Source: Caballeronia terrestris
Lineage (GTDB): Bacteria; Pseudomonadota; Gammaproteobacteria; Burkholderiales; Burkholderiaceae
NCBI RefSeq assembly: GCF_001544515.1
Contig: NZ_FCOL02000014.1
Location: 87,417-151,416, forward strand
DNA length: 64,000 bases
Reading direction: 5' to 3'
The notes under the pieces were generated by a model. It was not told where the DNA came from and ran no database searches. It saw nothing but the letters and a program-made list of their open reading frames with translations. Positions within the stretch are counted from its first letter, which is position 1; each line of letters opens with the position of its first letter. Positions 45,695-54,165 of this stretch are shown here, piece after piece. A program made the position numbers and the translations under genes.

Positions 45695-46405
45695 ATGAAG
45701 CTCACCGATTTCAAGGTCCTGACGTTCGATGTCGTCGGCACGCTGATCAACTTCGAAGCGGGCGTGCTCGCCTCCGTGCGGCGCCTCGGCGGCCCGGCGG
45801 CGAAGGACCTGACCGACGACCAGATTTTCGAACCGTACATGCGCGGTCGGGCGACGTATCCCGGCCGGTCTAGCCATGAAATGGTGAATGTTTATCTGTC
45901 GCTGGCAAAGGAGCTAGGCCTCCCCGACGATCCGCAATCGGCCGCCGCCTTCCAGCGCGACGTGCTCGAATGGCCCGCGTTCGAGGATTCGGTCGCGGCG
46001 TTGAAGCGCCTGCGCAAGCATTATCGGCTGGTCGCGATGACGAACGCGGACCGCGTCGCGCTGTCGGCGTATGCGCACACGCTCGGCGATCCGTTCGACG
46101 ACTCCGTCTGCTGCGACGAAACCGGCGTCGCCAAGCCCGACCCGCAATTCTTCGCGTACAACCGCGGCCGTCAGGCAGCGTTCGGATTCAAGTTCGGCGA
46201 GATCCTGCATACGGCGCAGAGCCAGTATCACGATATCGGTGTCGCGACCGAACTCGGTTATTCGACGTGCTGGATCGAGCGCCGCCAGGGCCTGAAGGGC
46301 TTCGGCGCGACGCCGGTTCCCGAAGCCGTCACGACGCCGACCTTCACGTTCCCGACGCTCGCCGCGCTCGCGGACGCCGTCGAAGCCGAAGCCCGCGCGG
46401 CCTGA
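45695..46405 (+). CDS. HAD hydrolase, type II haloacid dehalogenase family (copy 2)
   Basis: The protein has 236 residues. The nucleophile Asp is in FDVVGTL (Val replaces the usual Tyr or Cys before GTL), with MTNADR as motif II and GVAKPDPQFF as motif III. It is related to, but clearly diverged from, the HAD protein at 32803. It again precedes an FAD oxidoreductase of the DAO family, four bases away. Confidence 0.85.
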   Translation: MKLTDFKVLTFDVVGTLINFEAGVLASVRRLGGPAAKDLTDDQIFEPYMRGRATYPGRSSHEMVNVYLSLAKELGLPDDPQSAAAFQRDVLEWPAFEDSVAALKRLRKHYRLVAMTNADRVALSAYAHTLGDPFDDSVCCDETGVAKPDPQFFAYNRGRQAAFGFKFGEILHTAQSQYHDIGVATELGYSTCWIERRQGLKGFGATPVPEAVTTPTFTFPTLAALADAVEAEARAA

Positions 46406-46409
46406 ACGC

Positions 46410-47726
46410 ATGCTCGCGCCGACGACACCTTCGAGGCCGCAGCCCGATTCGCTCTGGCGGGCGCTGGCCGGTCCCGCGCCCGAAGGCGCGCCGCTCGCGC
46501 GTGACGTCGATGTCGAAGTTGCGGTGATCGGCGCGGGTTACTCCGGGCTTGCCGCCGCGTATGCGCTCCAAAAGCGCGGCGTCGAGTGCGTGGTGCTCGA
46601 TGCGAACCCCGTCGGCTGGGGCGCGAGCGGGCGCAATGGCGGGGTGGTGTCGTCGAAGTTCAGGCTGTCGTTTCCGACGATCGACAAGCTGCACGGCATC
46701 GAAACGGCGAAGCGCATGCATCGGCTCGCGCACGATGGCGTGCGCGTCGTCGAATCGTTCGTCGATGAATTCAAGCTCGAACATGCGCGCTTCGAGCACA
46801 CGGGCAGCCTGCGTTGCGCACACACGGAGCGTGCGCTTGCCTCAATCTGTGCCGAAGCCGACTGGGTGCGCACGGCGCTCGGCGATACGTCGATGACCGT
46901 GCTCTCGCGCGAAGAAGTGACCCGCGAGACGGGATCGAAGGGATTCGTCGGCGGCGTGCTGAGCGCGGACGCCGGCACGATCCTGCCGCTCGAATACGTG
47001 CGCGGACTCGCGCATGGCATCGCGGCACGCGGCGTCCCGATCTACGAATCGACGCCCGTTCTGGAAATGCGCCGCGCCGCTGGCGACGCGCGCGTCACGC
47101 TGCGCACGCCTGGCGGCACGGTGCGCGCGAAGCAGGTGATCGTCGCGACGAATGCGTATTCGGATCTGACCTCGGCGACAGCGAAATATCAGCGCGAACT
47201 CGTGCCGTTTCGCAGCGCGATGATCGCGACCGAGCGCCTGCCCGCCGAACTCGATGCGCGTCTGATGGTGGAAAGCCGCAGTTACACCGAAACGCGGCGC
47301 ATGATGAAGTGGTTCCGCAAGGCCGACGGCCGCATGCTCTTCGGCGGCCGCGACGCGTTCGGCAAGGAAGGCCAGATGACCGGCTTCGATGCGCTGCAAC
47401 GCGCGATGATCGGCCTCTTTCCGGAACTGGCCGGTGTGCGCGTGGAGTATCGATGGTCGGGTTACGTGGGCATGACGTTCAATTCGCTGCCGCATGTCGG
47501 CAGAAGCGATGACGCCACGACGTTTTGTCTGGGGTATAACGGAGCGGGGGTCGCGATGGCGAGCCTGCTCGGTCAGCACGCTGCGGCGCTCGCGCTCGGC
47601 GAGACGCCCGAGCTGGCGCTGCTCGCGGCGCCCGGTTTGCGGCCCGTGCCGTTTCATTCGCTGCGCGCGCCGGGTGTGAGGCTCGTCGCGGCGTGGTATC
47701 AGTTCCTCGACGCCGTGGGTGCATGA
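46410..47726 (+). CDS. FAD-dependent amine oxidoreductase (PuuB-like, copy 2)
   Basis: The protein has 438 residues. It has VIGAGYSGLAAAYAL, WGASGRNGGVVSSKFR, a YVGMTFNSLPHVG strand and a C-terminal GYNGAGVAMASLLG. It matches gamma-glutamylputrescine or related amine oxidases. With a polyamine-type ABC transporter around it, a polyamine-derived substrate is likely. It overlaps the following permease by 4 bases. Confidence 0.88.
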   Translation: MLAPTTPSRPQPDSLWRALAGPAPEGAPLARDVDVEVAVIGAGYSGLAAAYALQKRGVECVVLDANPVGWGASGRNGGVVSSKFRLSFPTIDKLHGIETAKRMHRLAHDGVRVVESFVDEFKLEHARFEHTGSLRCAHTERALASICAEADWVRTALGDTSMTVLSREEVTRETGSKGFVGGVLSADAGTILPLEYVRGLAHGIAARGVPIYESTPVLEMRRAAGDARVTLRTPGGTVRAKQVIVATNAYSDLTSATAKYQRELVPFRSAMIATERLPAELDARLMVESRSYTETRRMMKWFRKADGRMLFGGRDAFGKEGQMTGFDALQRAMIGLFPELAGVRVEYRWSGYVGMTFNSLPHVGRSDDATTFCLGYNGAGVAMASLLGQHAAALALGETPELALLAAPGLRPVPFHSLRAPGVRLVAAWYQFLDAVGA

Positions 47727-48631
47727 TGACGACCGCCAAGCGGATTCTCCAAGGACCATCCCTGATGCAGGCAACCCAGTCCGATCCTTCCGTTCGCTAT
47801 CAGCGCCGCGAGGATCGCACGATGCTTCTTCTCATGACGCCGGCGCTCCTCGTGATCGTGGTGCTGCTGCTCGTGCCGCTCGTGTGGCTCTCGTGGCAAT
47901 CGATCTGGCACGACGGCTTCACGTTCGAGAACTATCGGCGCATGTTCACGGGCGCCTATCTCGACACCTTCCTGCTGACGTTCAAGCTGAGCATCATCGT
48001 GACCGTCGTCACGCTGCTACTCGGTTATCCCGTCGCGTACTTCGCGGCCTCGCTGCCGCCGAAACTGAGCGCGCTCGTCCTCGGCATGGTGATCCTGCCG
48101 TTCTGGACGAGCGTGCTCGTGCGCACCTACGCGTGGCTCGTGCTGCTTCAGCGCACCGGTCTCGTGAACAAGGCGCTGCTGGCGTCGGGCCTGATCGACC
48201 GGCCGGCGCAGCTCGCGTACAACCAGTTCGGCACCATCATCGCGATGGTGCATATCCTTCTGCCGTTCATGGTCCTGCCGCTCTACTCCGCGATGCAGAA
48301 GATCCCGCCGAATCTCTCGCAAGCCGGTGCGAGCCTGGGCGGCTCGCCGCTGCACGTGTTCCTGCGCGTATTCCTGCCGCTCTCGATGAGCGGCGTGCTC
48401 GCGGGCGTCACGCTCGTGTTCGTGCTGTGCCTCGGCTTCTACATCACGCCCGAGCTGATGGGCGGCGGCAAGTCGATCATGGTGTCGATGGTGGTCAGCC
48501 GCAACGTCGAGATCTATAACAGTTGGGGCGCGGCGAGCGCGGTGAGCGTCGTGCTGCTGATCTGCGTGTTCGCGATCTTCTATGCCGCGAGCCGCGTGGT
48601 GCCACTCGAAAAGACCCTGGGCGCGAAATGA
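47723..48631 (+). CDS. ABC transporter permease (PotB-like)
   Basis: The protein has 302 residues with six helices, and the EAA loop region reads SQAGASLGGSPLHVFLRVFLPL. The ATG at 47723 overlaps the oxidoreductase stop. A second in-frame ATG at 47765 has a better ribosome binding site (AAGGA) and may be the real start, which would drop 14 residues. Confidence 0.9.
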   Translation: MMTTAKRILQGPSLMQATQSDPSVRYQRREDRTMLLLMTPALLVIVVLLLVPLVWLSWQSIWHDGFTFENYRRMFTGAYLDTFLLTFKLSIIVTVVTLLLGYPVAYFAASLPPKLSALVLGMVILPFWTSVLVRTYAWLVLLQRTGLVNKALLASGLIDRPAQLAYNQFGTIIAMVHILLPFMVLPLYSAMQKIPPNLSQAGASLGGSPLHVFLRVFLPLSMSGVLAGVTLVFVLCLGFYITPELMGGGKSIMVSMVVSRNVEIYNSWGAASAVSVVLLICVFAIFYAASRVVPLEKTLGAK

Positions 48632-49422
48632 AAAAGCTCTCGTTCGGACGGATCGTGCTGGGCGCCGTGGTCGCGCTGATCCTCGTATTCCTGATGGTGC
48701 CGATATTGATCGTCGTGCCGCTTTCGTTCTCCGATACGCGCTTCATGACGTTCCCGCCGCCCGCGTACTCGCTGCGCTGGTATCACTCGTTCTTCGACAA
48801 CCCCGCATGGATCGACGCCGCGCGCACGACGCTCACCGCGTCCGTATGCGCCGCACTGATCGCGACGCCGCTCGGCGTGGCCGCCGCGTACGCGATCCAG
48901 AACGGCACGCACTGGATCATGCGCTACCTGCGCACGTTGCTGATGCTGCCGCTGATGGTGCCGATCATCATCGTCGCGGTGGGCGTGTTCTTCGTGTATT
49001 CGCAGGCGGGATACGTGAATACGCTCGGCGGGCTGATCGTTGCCGATACGATGCTCGGGCTGCCGTATGTGCTGATCTCCGTCGGCGCCGATCTGCGCAC
49101 GTTCGACCGCACGCAGGAGATGGTCGCGCGCAGCCTTGGCATGAACCGCTTTCGCAGCTTCATGACCGTGACGCTGCCGCAGATCAAGGCGAGTGTGATT
49201 TCGGGCGCGGTGTTCGTGTTCATCCAGGCGCTCGATGAAACCGTGGTCGCGCTCTTCATCTCCGGCGGCTCGAACCAGACGCTCACGCGCCGCATGTTCG
49301 TCACGCTACGCGACGAAATCGATCCGACCATCGCCGCGATCAGTACGATGCTGACTGCGCTGACGCTGTGCCTCGTAATGATCGTCGTGGTGAGCCGCCG
49401 GTCTTCGGCGGCGCGCGCCTGA
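48628..49422 (+). CDS. ABC transporter permease (PotC-like)
   Basis: The protein has 264 residues with six helices. It has MVARSLGMNRFRSFMTVTLPQIKAS (split EAA loop) and the FSDTRFMTFPP periplasmic stretch typical of PotC. It overlaps the PotB-like gene by 4 bases. Its binding protein is not in this operon but probably is the one encoded at 52700-53743. Confidence 0.9.
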   Translation: MKKLSFGRIVLGAVVALILVFLMVPILIVVPLSFSDTRFMTFPPPAYSLRWYHSFFDNPAWIDAARTTLTASVCAALIATPLGVAAAYAIQNGTHWIMRYLRTLLMLPLMVPIIIVAVGVFFVYSQAGYVNTLGGLIVADTMLGLPYVLISVGADLRTFDRTQEMVARSLGMNRFRSFMTVTLPQIKASVISGAVFVFIQALDETVVALFISGGSNQTLTRRMFVTLRDEIDPTIAAISTMLTALTLCLVMIVVVSRRSSAARA

Positions 49423-49446
49423 ACCTTCTTTCTGGATACCTGCTGC

Positions 49447-50874
49447 ATGAATAACGCACTGAAGTTTTATATCGATGGCGCGTGGGTCGAGCCGTCCGGC
49501 ACGGCGCGCTTGCCCGTCGTCGATCCGTGTACCGAGGAAGCGTTCGCCGAAGTCGCGATGGGCACGCCCGCCGACGTCGATCGCGCTGTCGCCGCTGCGA
49601 AACGCGCGTTCGCCTCGTTCTCGATGACGACGCCCGCCGAGCGCCTCGCGCTGATCCGCCGCATCCTCGATGCGTTTCTCGCGCGGCACGACGAGATGGG
49701 CGACATCATCTCGCGCGAGATCGGCGCGCCGAAAGCGATGGCGCATGCTTGGCAGGCGGGTATCGGGCGGCGGCATCTGGAGGAACTGATCCGTACGTGC
49801 GAAACTTTCGAATGGCGGCGGATGAAGGGCACGACGCTCGTCAACCATGAGCCGGTCGGGGTCGTCGCGCTGATCACGCCGTGGAATTGGCCGATCAATC
49901 AGATCGTCTGCAAGGCCGCGCCGGCGATTGCTGCGGGTTGCACAATGGTGCTCAAGCCTAGCGAGGTGTCGCCGCTCAATGCGGTGCTGTTCGCCGAAAT
50001 TCTAGATGCGGCTGGCGTGCCGGCTGGCGTGTTCAATCTCGTGCACGGCGATGGGCCGACTGTCGGCGCGGCGCTTGCGGCGCATCCGGATGTCGATATG
50101 GTGTCGTTTACTGGCTCGACGCGTGCGGGTATTGAAGTCGCCAAGCTGGCAGCGCCGACAGTCAAGCGCGTGCATCAGGAACTGGGCGGGAAGTCGGCGA
50201 ATATTCTGCTCGATGACGTCGATTTCGAAGCGGCTGTGACGGCGGGGGTCAATTCGTGCTTTGGCAATAGCGGACAATCGTGCAACGCGCCGACGCGGAT
50301 GCTCGTGCCCGCGGCTCGGCATGACGAAGCCGTGGAGATTGCGCGACGGGCGGCGGAGGCGCATCGAGTTGGGCCTGCCGACCATGCCGCTACGACGATG
50401 GGGCCGGTTGTCAGCGATGTGCAGTTCGAGCGCGTGCAGCGGTTAATCGCGATCGGGATCGGCGAGGGCGCTCGGGTTGTGGCGGGTGGCTTGGGACGGC
50501 CGCAGGGGCTTGAGCGCGGGTACTACGTGCGACCGACGGTTTTTGCAGACGTGAAGCCTTCGATGACGATCGCTCGTGACGAGATCTTCGGGCCTGTACT
50601 CGCGATCATGCCTTATCGCGATGAGGATGAAGCGGTAGCCATCGCTAACGATAGTCCGTTTGGGCTCGCGGCTTATGTTCAGTCGGGGGATTCTGAGCGG
50701 GCTCGGCGGGTGGGGTTTCGGCTTAGGGCCGGGAGCGTGTATTTGAATTACCCGTCGTGGGATGCAGGGGCGCCGTTCGGCGGTTACAAGCAGTCAGGGA
50801 ACGGACGCGAGTATGGGGAATGGGGGCTTGAGGCGTTCTTGGAGGTTAAGGCTTTAGTGGGGTTTGGGCGCTAG
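49447..50874 (+). CDS. aldehyde dehydrogenase
   Basis: The protein has 475 residues. It has TPWNWPINQ, Glu in QELGGKSAN, Cys in NSGQSCNAPTR and FGGYKQSGNGRE. It is close to plant-type and bacterial aldehyde dehydrogenases of broad range. It ends the polyamine-type operon and should oxidise the aldehyde released by the PuuB-like enzyme. From about 50260 the codon use turns strongly G/T-rich. Confidence 0.9.
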   Translation: MNNALKFYIDGAWVEPSGTARLPVVDPCTEEAFAEVAMGTPADVDRAVAAAKRAFASFSMTTPAERLALIRRILDAFLARHDEMGDIISREIGAPKAMAHAWQAGIGRRHLEELIRTCETFEWRRMKGTTLVNHEPVGVVALITPWNWPINQIVCKAAPAIAAGCTMVLKPSEVSPLNAVLFAEILDAAGVPAGVFNLVHGDGPTVGAALAAHPDVDMVSFTGSTRAGIEVAKLAAPTVKRVHQELGGKSANILLDDVDFEAAVTAGVNSCFGNSGQSCNAPTRMLVPAARHDEAVEIARRAAEAHRVGPADHAATTMGPVVSDVQFERVQRLIAIGIGEGARVVAGGLGRPQGLERGYYVRPTVFADVKPSMTIARDEIFGPVLAIMPYRDEDEAVAIANDSPFGLAAYVQSGDSERARRVGFRLRAGSVYLNYPSWDAGAPFGGYKQSGNGREYGEWGLEAFLEVKALVGFGR

Positions 50875-50881
50875 CGCTTCT

Positions 50882-50937
50882 TTAGCGGTCTATTGGCGTT
50901 GCTCTGAACGTGGCAATGCTGATAGACCGGTCGCTAA
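50882..50937. terminator. long bidirectional hairpin between convergent genes
   Basis: A 19-bp interrupted stem forms: TTAGCG with CGCTAA, GTCTAT with ATAGAC, and GCGTTGC with GCAATGC, around a 10-base loop. It fills the 66-base gap between the aldehyde dehydrogenase and GMC genes. T-rich flanks are short, so it may act as a weak two-way terminator. Confidence 0.6.
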
Positions 50938-50940
50938 CGG

Positions 50941-52620
50941 TTACTCTCTTCGCAATAAATCCCCAATCCGCTCCGCCACCATAACCGTAGGCAAATTCGT
51001 GTTGGCGCACGGAATCGTGGGCATCAAGGACGCGTCGCACACATTAAGCCCCTCAACGCCATACACGGCGCCATGCGAATCGCAAACCGCTAAAGGATCA
51101 TCAGCGGCACCCATGCGACAAGTCCCCACCGGATGCCACGTGCCGCCCACCGAACGCGTCACGAACTGCGTCAAAGCCTCATCATCGGCAAGCAACTCAC
51201 GCAACGTCACACCCTGCGTCACCACGCGCCGCACGAGCCACCCACGCAACGGCCCGGCAATATCGAGCAGACCGCTAAGCGCTCCGCGCTGCAAAGCATT
51301 CCAGGTGCCCGGCACCGCGACACTCGCCACACGCGGCGAATAGCTCGACGGAAACAGCGTGTCACGATGCGCCGCCATCATCGGATCACCAAGCGTCTTG
51401 GCGCCGAAGCGCAGCGCAAGTTTCAACCGATCGATATCTCGGGAATCGGAGAGCATATTGAAGTCGACGGCGGGCTCATCGTGGGGATTCGCCGATGTCA
51501 GCTTGACGCGCCCGCGCGAGTACGACTTGTTGACCCAAAAGAAAATCGTCCCCAGCCGATAGCCGACTGAATGCCACCCCGAGCGCGACAGGATGGCCCC
51601 ATGCATATCGCCCGGAACGGTCCCCGGCAATCCCGACGAAAACCGCACGATCGCCTGCTCATGATGCTCATCGGGAAACGGCGTGCGCGCTGAGCGCGGC
51701 AGAAACGCCGACACCGCAATCGACGGATGCTCCATCAAATTGGCACCGACCCCCGCGCGATCCGCAACCACATCGATGCCTAGCGCCGCAAGATCATCAG
51801 CCGGACCGATGCCGCTTCGCATCAGCAGCGCGGGACTATGAATCGCGCCCGCGCAGACGATCACACGCGCGGCGCGCAGTAACTCACGCGCGCCATCCCC
51901 GCCGATGACACTCGCGCCCACCGCGCGCTTGCCCTCGAACAACACGCGCTCGACAACGCGCCCCGTGCGAATCGTCAGGTTGGGGCGCTTGCGCACGGTA
52001 TCGTCGAGATAGCAGACAGAAGTTGGGATGCGCTCGCCCGCTTCGCTCACCGCGATCGATCCGATGAACGTGCCGTCTTCCCACGGACCGTTCTGATCAT
52101 CACGGCGGACGTGGCCGCGCGCGTCGAGTGTACCGAGCACCGCGCGCACGAACGGCGAGATGCGCTCCCAGGCGGCGCGCTGGACGCGCACTGGGCCGGC
52201 CGTGCCGTGCAACTCGCCGCCGAAGTCGCAATCGGTTTCGAGCTTGCGGAAGAAGGGCAGGCACGCGGACCAGCTCCAGCCTTTGGCGCCGAGCGCTTCC
52301 CATTCGTCGTAGTCGGCAGGGGCGCCGCGGTTCGCCATCAATGCGTTGATCGCGGAACCGCCACCGAGCAGGCGCGCTTGTTCATAGCGCCTCGGCGCCG
52401 TAGACGACGCGCTCATGCGTGCCTGAAGTTTCTGCCAGATGTTCGATGTGTCGAGGTAAGCGCGCCCCGGATAGCGGCTGCGCACCGCGGCGGGCATGTT
52501 TGCTTGTGAGATGTCGCGGCCGGCCTCGACGAGGCATACGGTCTTGTCCGCGTCTTCGGACAGGCGCGCGGCCAGCACGCAGCCGGCCGAGCCGCCGCCG
52601 AGTATCAGATAGTCGATCAC
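50941..52620 (-). CDS. GMC-family oxidoreductase (choline dehydrogenase-like)
   Basis: The protein has about 559 residues. It has an N-terminal FAD motif YLILGGGSAGCVLAARL, RLLGGGSAINALMANRG, and the catalytic region TWHPVGTCRMG. It oxidises an alcohol to an aldehyde. The GTG at 52620 gives the usual family start; a TTG seven codons earlier (52641) is possible. It converges on the aldehyde dehydrogenase at 49447. Its 3' half has strong G/T-rich codon use on its own strand. Confidence 0.87.
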   Translation of the reverse strand: MIDYLILGGGSAGCVLAARLSEDADKTVCLVEAGRDISQANMPAAVRSRYPGRAYLDTSNIWQKLQARMSASSTAPRRYEQARLLGGGSAINALMANRGAPADYDEWEALGAKGWSWSACLPFFRKLETDCDFGGELHGTAGPVRVQRAAWERISPFVRAVLGTLDARGHVRRDDQNGPWEDGTFIGSIAVSEAGERIPTSVCYLDDTVRKRPNLTIRTGRVVERVLFEGKRAVGASVIGGDGARELLRAARVIVCAGAIHSPALLMRSGIGPADDLAALGIDVVADRAGVGANLMEHPSIAVSAFLPRSARTPFPDEHHEQAIVRFSSGLPGTVPGDMHGAILSRSGWHSVGYRLGTIFFWVNKSYSRGRVKLTSANPHDEPAVDFNMLSDSRDIDRLKLALRFGAKTLGDPMMAAHRDTLFPSSYSPRVASVAVPGTWNALQRGALSGLLDIAGPLRGWLVRRVVTQGVTLRELLADDEALTQFVTRSVGGTWHPVGTCRMGAADDPLAVCDSHGAVYGVEGLNVCDASLMPTIPCANTNLPTVMVAERIGDLLRRE

Positions 52621-52699
52621 GTTGGACCAAAGGGGTGTCAAGCATGCTTAAGGAAAGCGGCTATATGAGCATCAAAAGAGCACGCCCTTGCCCAACCGC

Positions 52700-53743
52700 T
52701 TACTGCATGAACTTGAGCCACCGCGCTTTGGCCTGCACACCGGCTTCCGATGCCCACCAATCCTCCGACATCAGCGCCTGCTTCGCCGCATTCTCCGGCG
52801 AACTCGGCAATTCGCTTGCACGCTTAGGGTCGATCTTGCCGGTCTTGAAGGCCGCCGGATTACCCGGACCATAGTCGATATAAAGTGGCAAATTCGCCTG
52901 CAATTCGGGCGACACGGCCGCGTTGACGAAGCGAATCGCCTCCGGCAGATTCGGCGCGTTCTTGAGCACGCACAACTGCGTGTTCTGCAGGATGCCGTCG
53001 TTGAACGTGAAGTCGACATCCGGATTGTCCTTGCGCACGGCGCTCGCACGGCCGTTCCAGATCATCGTCATGTCGACTTCGCCGTCGTGCAGCAGTTGCG
53101 CCGATTGTCCGCCAGACGTCCACCACACCGTCACGTCCGGCTTGATCTGTTGCAGCTTCTTGAACGCGCGATCGACGTCGAGCGGATAGAGCTTGTCGCG
53201 CGAGACGCCGTCTGCCAGGAGCGCGGCTTCGAGCACGGTCTGCGGATCGTTGCGCAAGGCGCGCGTGCCGGGGAACGCCTTGACGTTCCAGAAATCGGCC
53301 CAGCTCTGCGGCACTTTCTTCAGCGACTTCTTGTTGTAGCCGATGACGGTCGAATAGAACTCGTACGCGACCGAGTACGGCGTGCGGTACTTCTCGGGCA
53401 TCGCGGCCGCGTTAGGGATCTTGGAGAAATCGAGCGTTTCGAGCAGCCCTTCGCGGCCGCCGCGCAGACAGTTCGACGTTGGCGTATCGACAACGTCCCA
53501 AATCGGCTTGCCCGTCGCGGCCTGCGCCTTGATTTGCGGCCAGGCGTCGGGAATGCTTTCCTGGTTGATCGTGATGTTCAACTGCTTGGCAGCCGGGTCG
53601 AGGATGGCCTTGGTCTGCGCTTCCTGATACGTGCCGCCCTGCGAGACGAAGGTGATCTTGCCGGCGGCAAACGCGGGCGCATGGCTCGCAATGCCCAAGA
53701 TTAGTGCGGCGGCAAGCGGGCGCAACAATGGCTTTGTTATCAC
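52700..53743 (-). CDS. ABC transporter substrate-binding protein (PotD/PotF-like)
   Basis: The protein has 347 residues. It starts at a GTG with GAGGA seven bases upstream; the frame extends nine codons further but lacks a site there. A signal peptide ends at APAFAAG. The mature part begins ITFVSQGGTYQEAQ and contains DVVDTPTSN and VWWTSGGQSAQLL, as in polyamine/iron-type binding proteins. It probably serves the PotABC-like transporter encoded at 44550-49422 on the other strand. It is upstream of the GMC gene on the same strand. Confidence 0.88.
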   Translation of the reverse strand: MITKPLLRPLAAALILGIASHAPAFAAGKITFVSQGGTYQEAQTKAILDPAAKQLNITINQESIPDAWPQIKAQAATGKPIWDVVDTPTSNCLRGGREGLLETLDFSKIPNAAAMPEKYRTPYSVAYEFYSTVIGYNKKSLKKVPQSWADFWNVKAFPGTRALRNDPQTVLEAALLADGVSRDKLYPLDVDRAFKKLQQIKPDVTVWWTSGGQSAQLLHDGEVDMTMIWNGRASAVRKDNPDVDFTFNDGILQNTQLCVLKNAPNLPEAIRFVNAAVSPELQANLPLYIDYGPGNPAAFKTGKIDPKRASELPSSPENAAKQALMSEDWWASEAGVQAKARWLKFMQ

Positions 53744-53894
53744 GACTTTGTCCTCGAGACGGTTGGGCAAAAAAGTTCGTCGATGTAATGCTGTTTTTTG
53801 GAGCAGCTCGGGCGTAGCGGCAGCAAAGCGGCAACGGCGACGATATGCGAAGATACGATGCGCCGTCTTGTCTCCGCTTAGCGTCGTCAGTAAA

Positions 53895-53923
53895 AATATA
53901 GTGAGTCAATATGCTGGCGACAA
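53895..53923 (-). promoter_or_regulatory. promoter of the binding-protein gene
   Basis: On the minus strand TTGTCG (53923-53918) and TATATT (53900-53895) are spaced by 17 bases. The leader before the GTG is about 145 bases. The 422-base gap 53744-54165 also holds two perfect palindromes, listed separately. Confidence 0.55.
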
Positions 53924-53944
53924 CGCCGGAATTGTTTGAGGCCC

Positions 53945-53956
53945 CATGACGTCATG
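53945..53956. promoter_or_regulatory. 12-bp perfect palindrome
   Basis: CATGACGTCATG is fully symmetric and lies just upstream of the predicted binding-protein promoter. It may be a regulator site; no family is assigned. Confidence 0.4.
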
Positions 53957-54048
53957 TTATGGCAAGCTTAATCATGCGGTTTAAATTACCTGCCTGGCGG
54001 TAAAAATCTCCCAGATGAAATTATTCGATGATTCGCGCTAATTGATGC

Positions 54049-54063
54049 ACGCAAACGTTTGCG
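54049..54063. promoter_or_regulatory. PurR/LacI-type operator-like palindrome
   Basis: ACGCAAACGTTTGCG matches 15 of 16 positions of the symmetric LacI/PurR-family consensus ACGCAAACGTTTGCGT. It lies about 100 bases before the kinase start. No LacI-family gene is in the window. Confidence 0.55.
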
Positions 54064-54165
54064 CGTGGATTCTGTTTCAATCACACTCTCCAGAACAATT
54101 GCGCGGGGTGGATGGCCCTTGCGGCAAAATGCAGTGCGTTTCAATCAATAACAACGGAACGGACC

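Noticed and set aside
53945..53956. CATGACGTCATG as a phage or plasmid attachment site
   Set aside because: No integrase, second copy or mobile gene nearby; more likely a protein-binding palindrome or chance.
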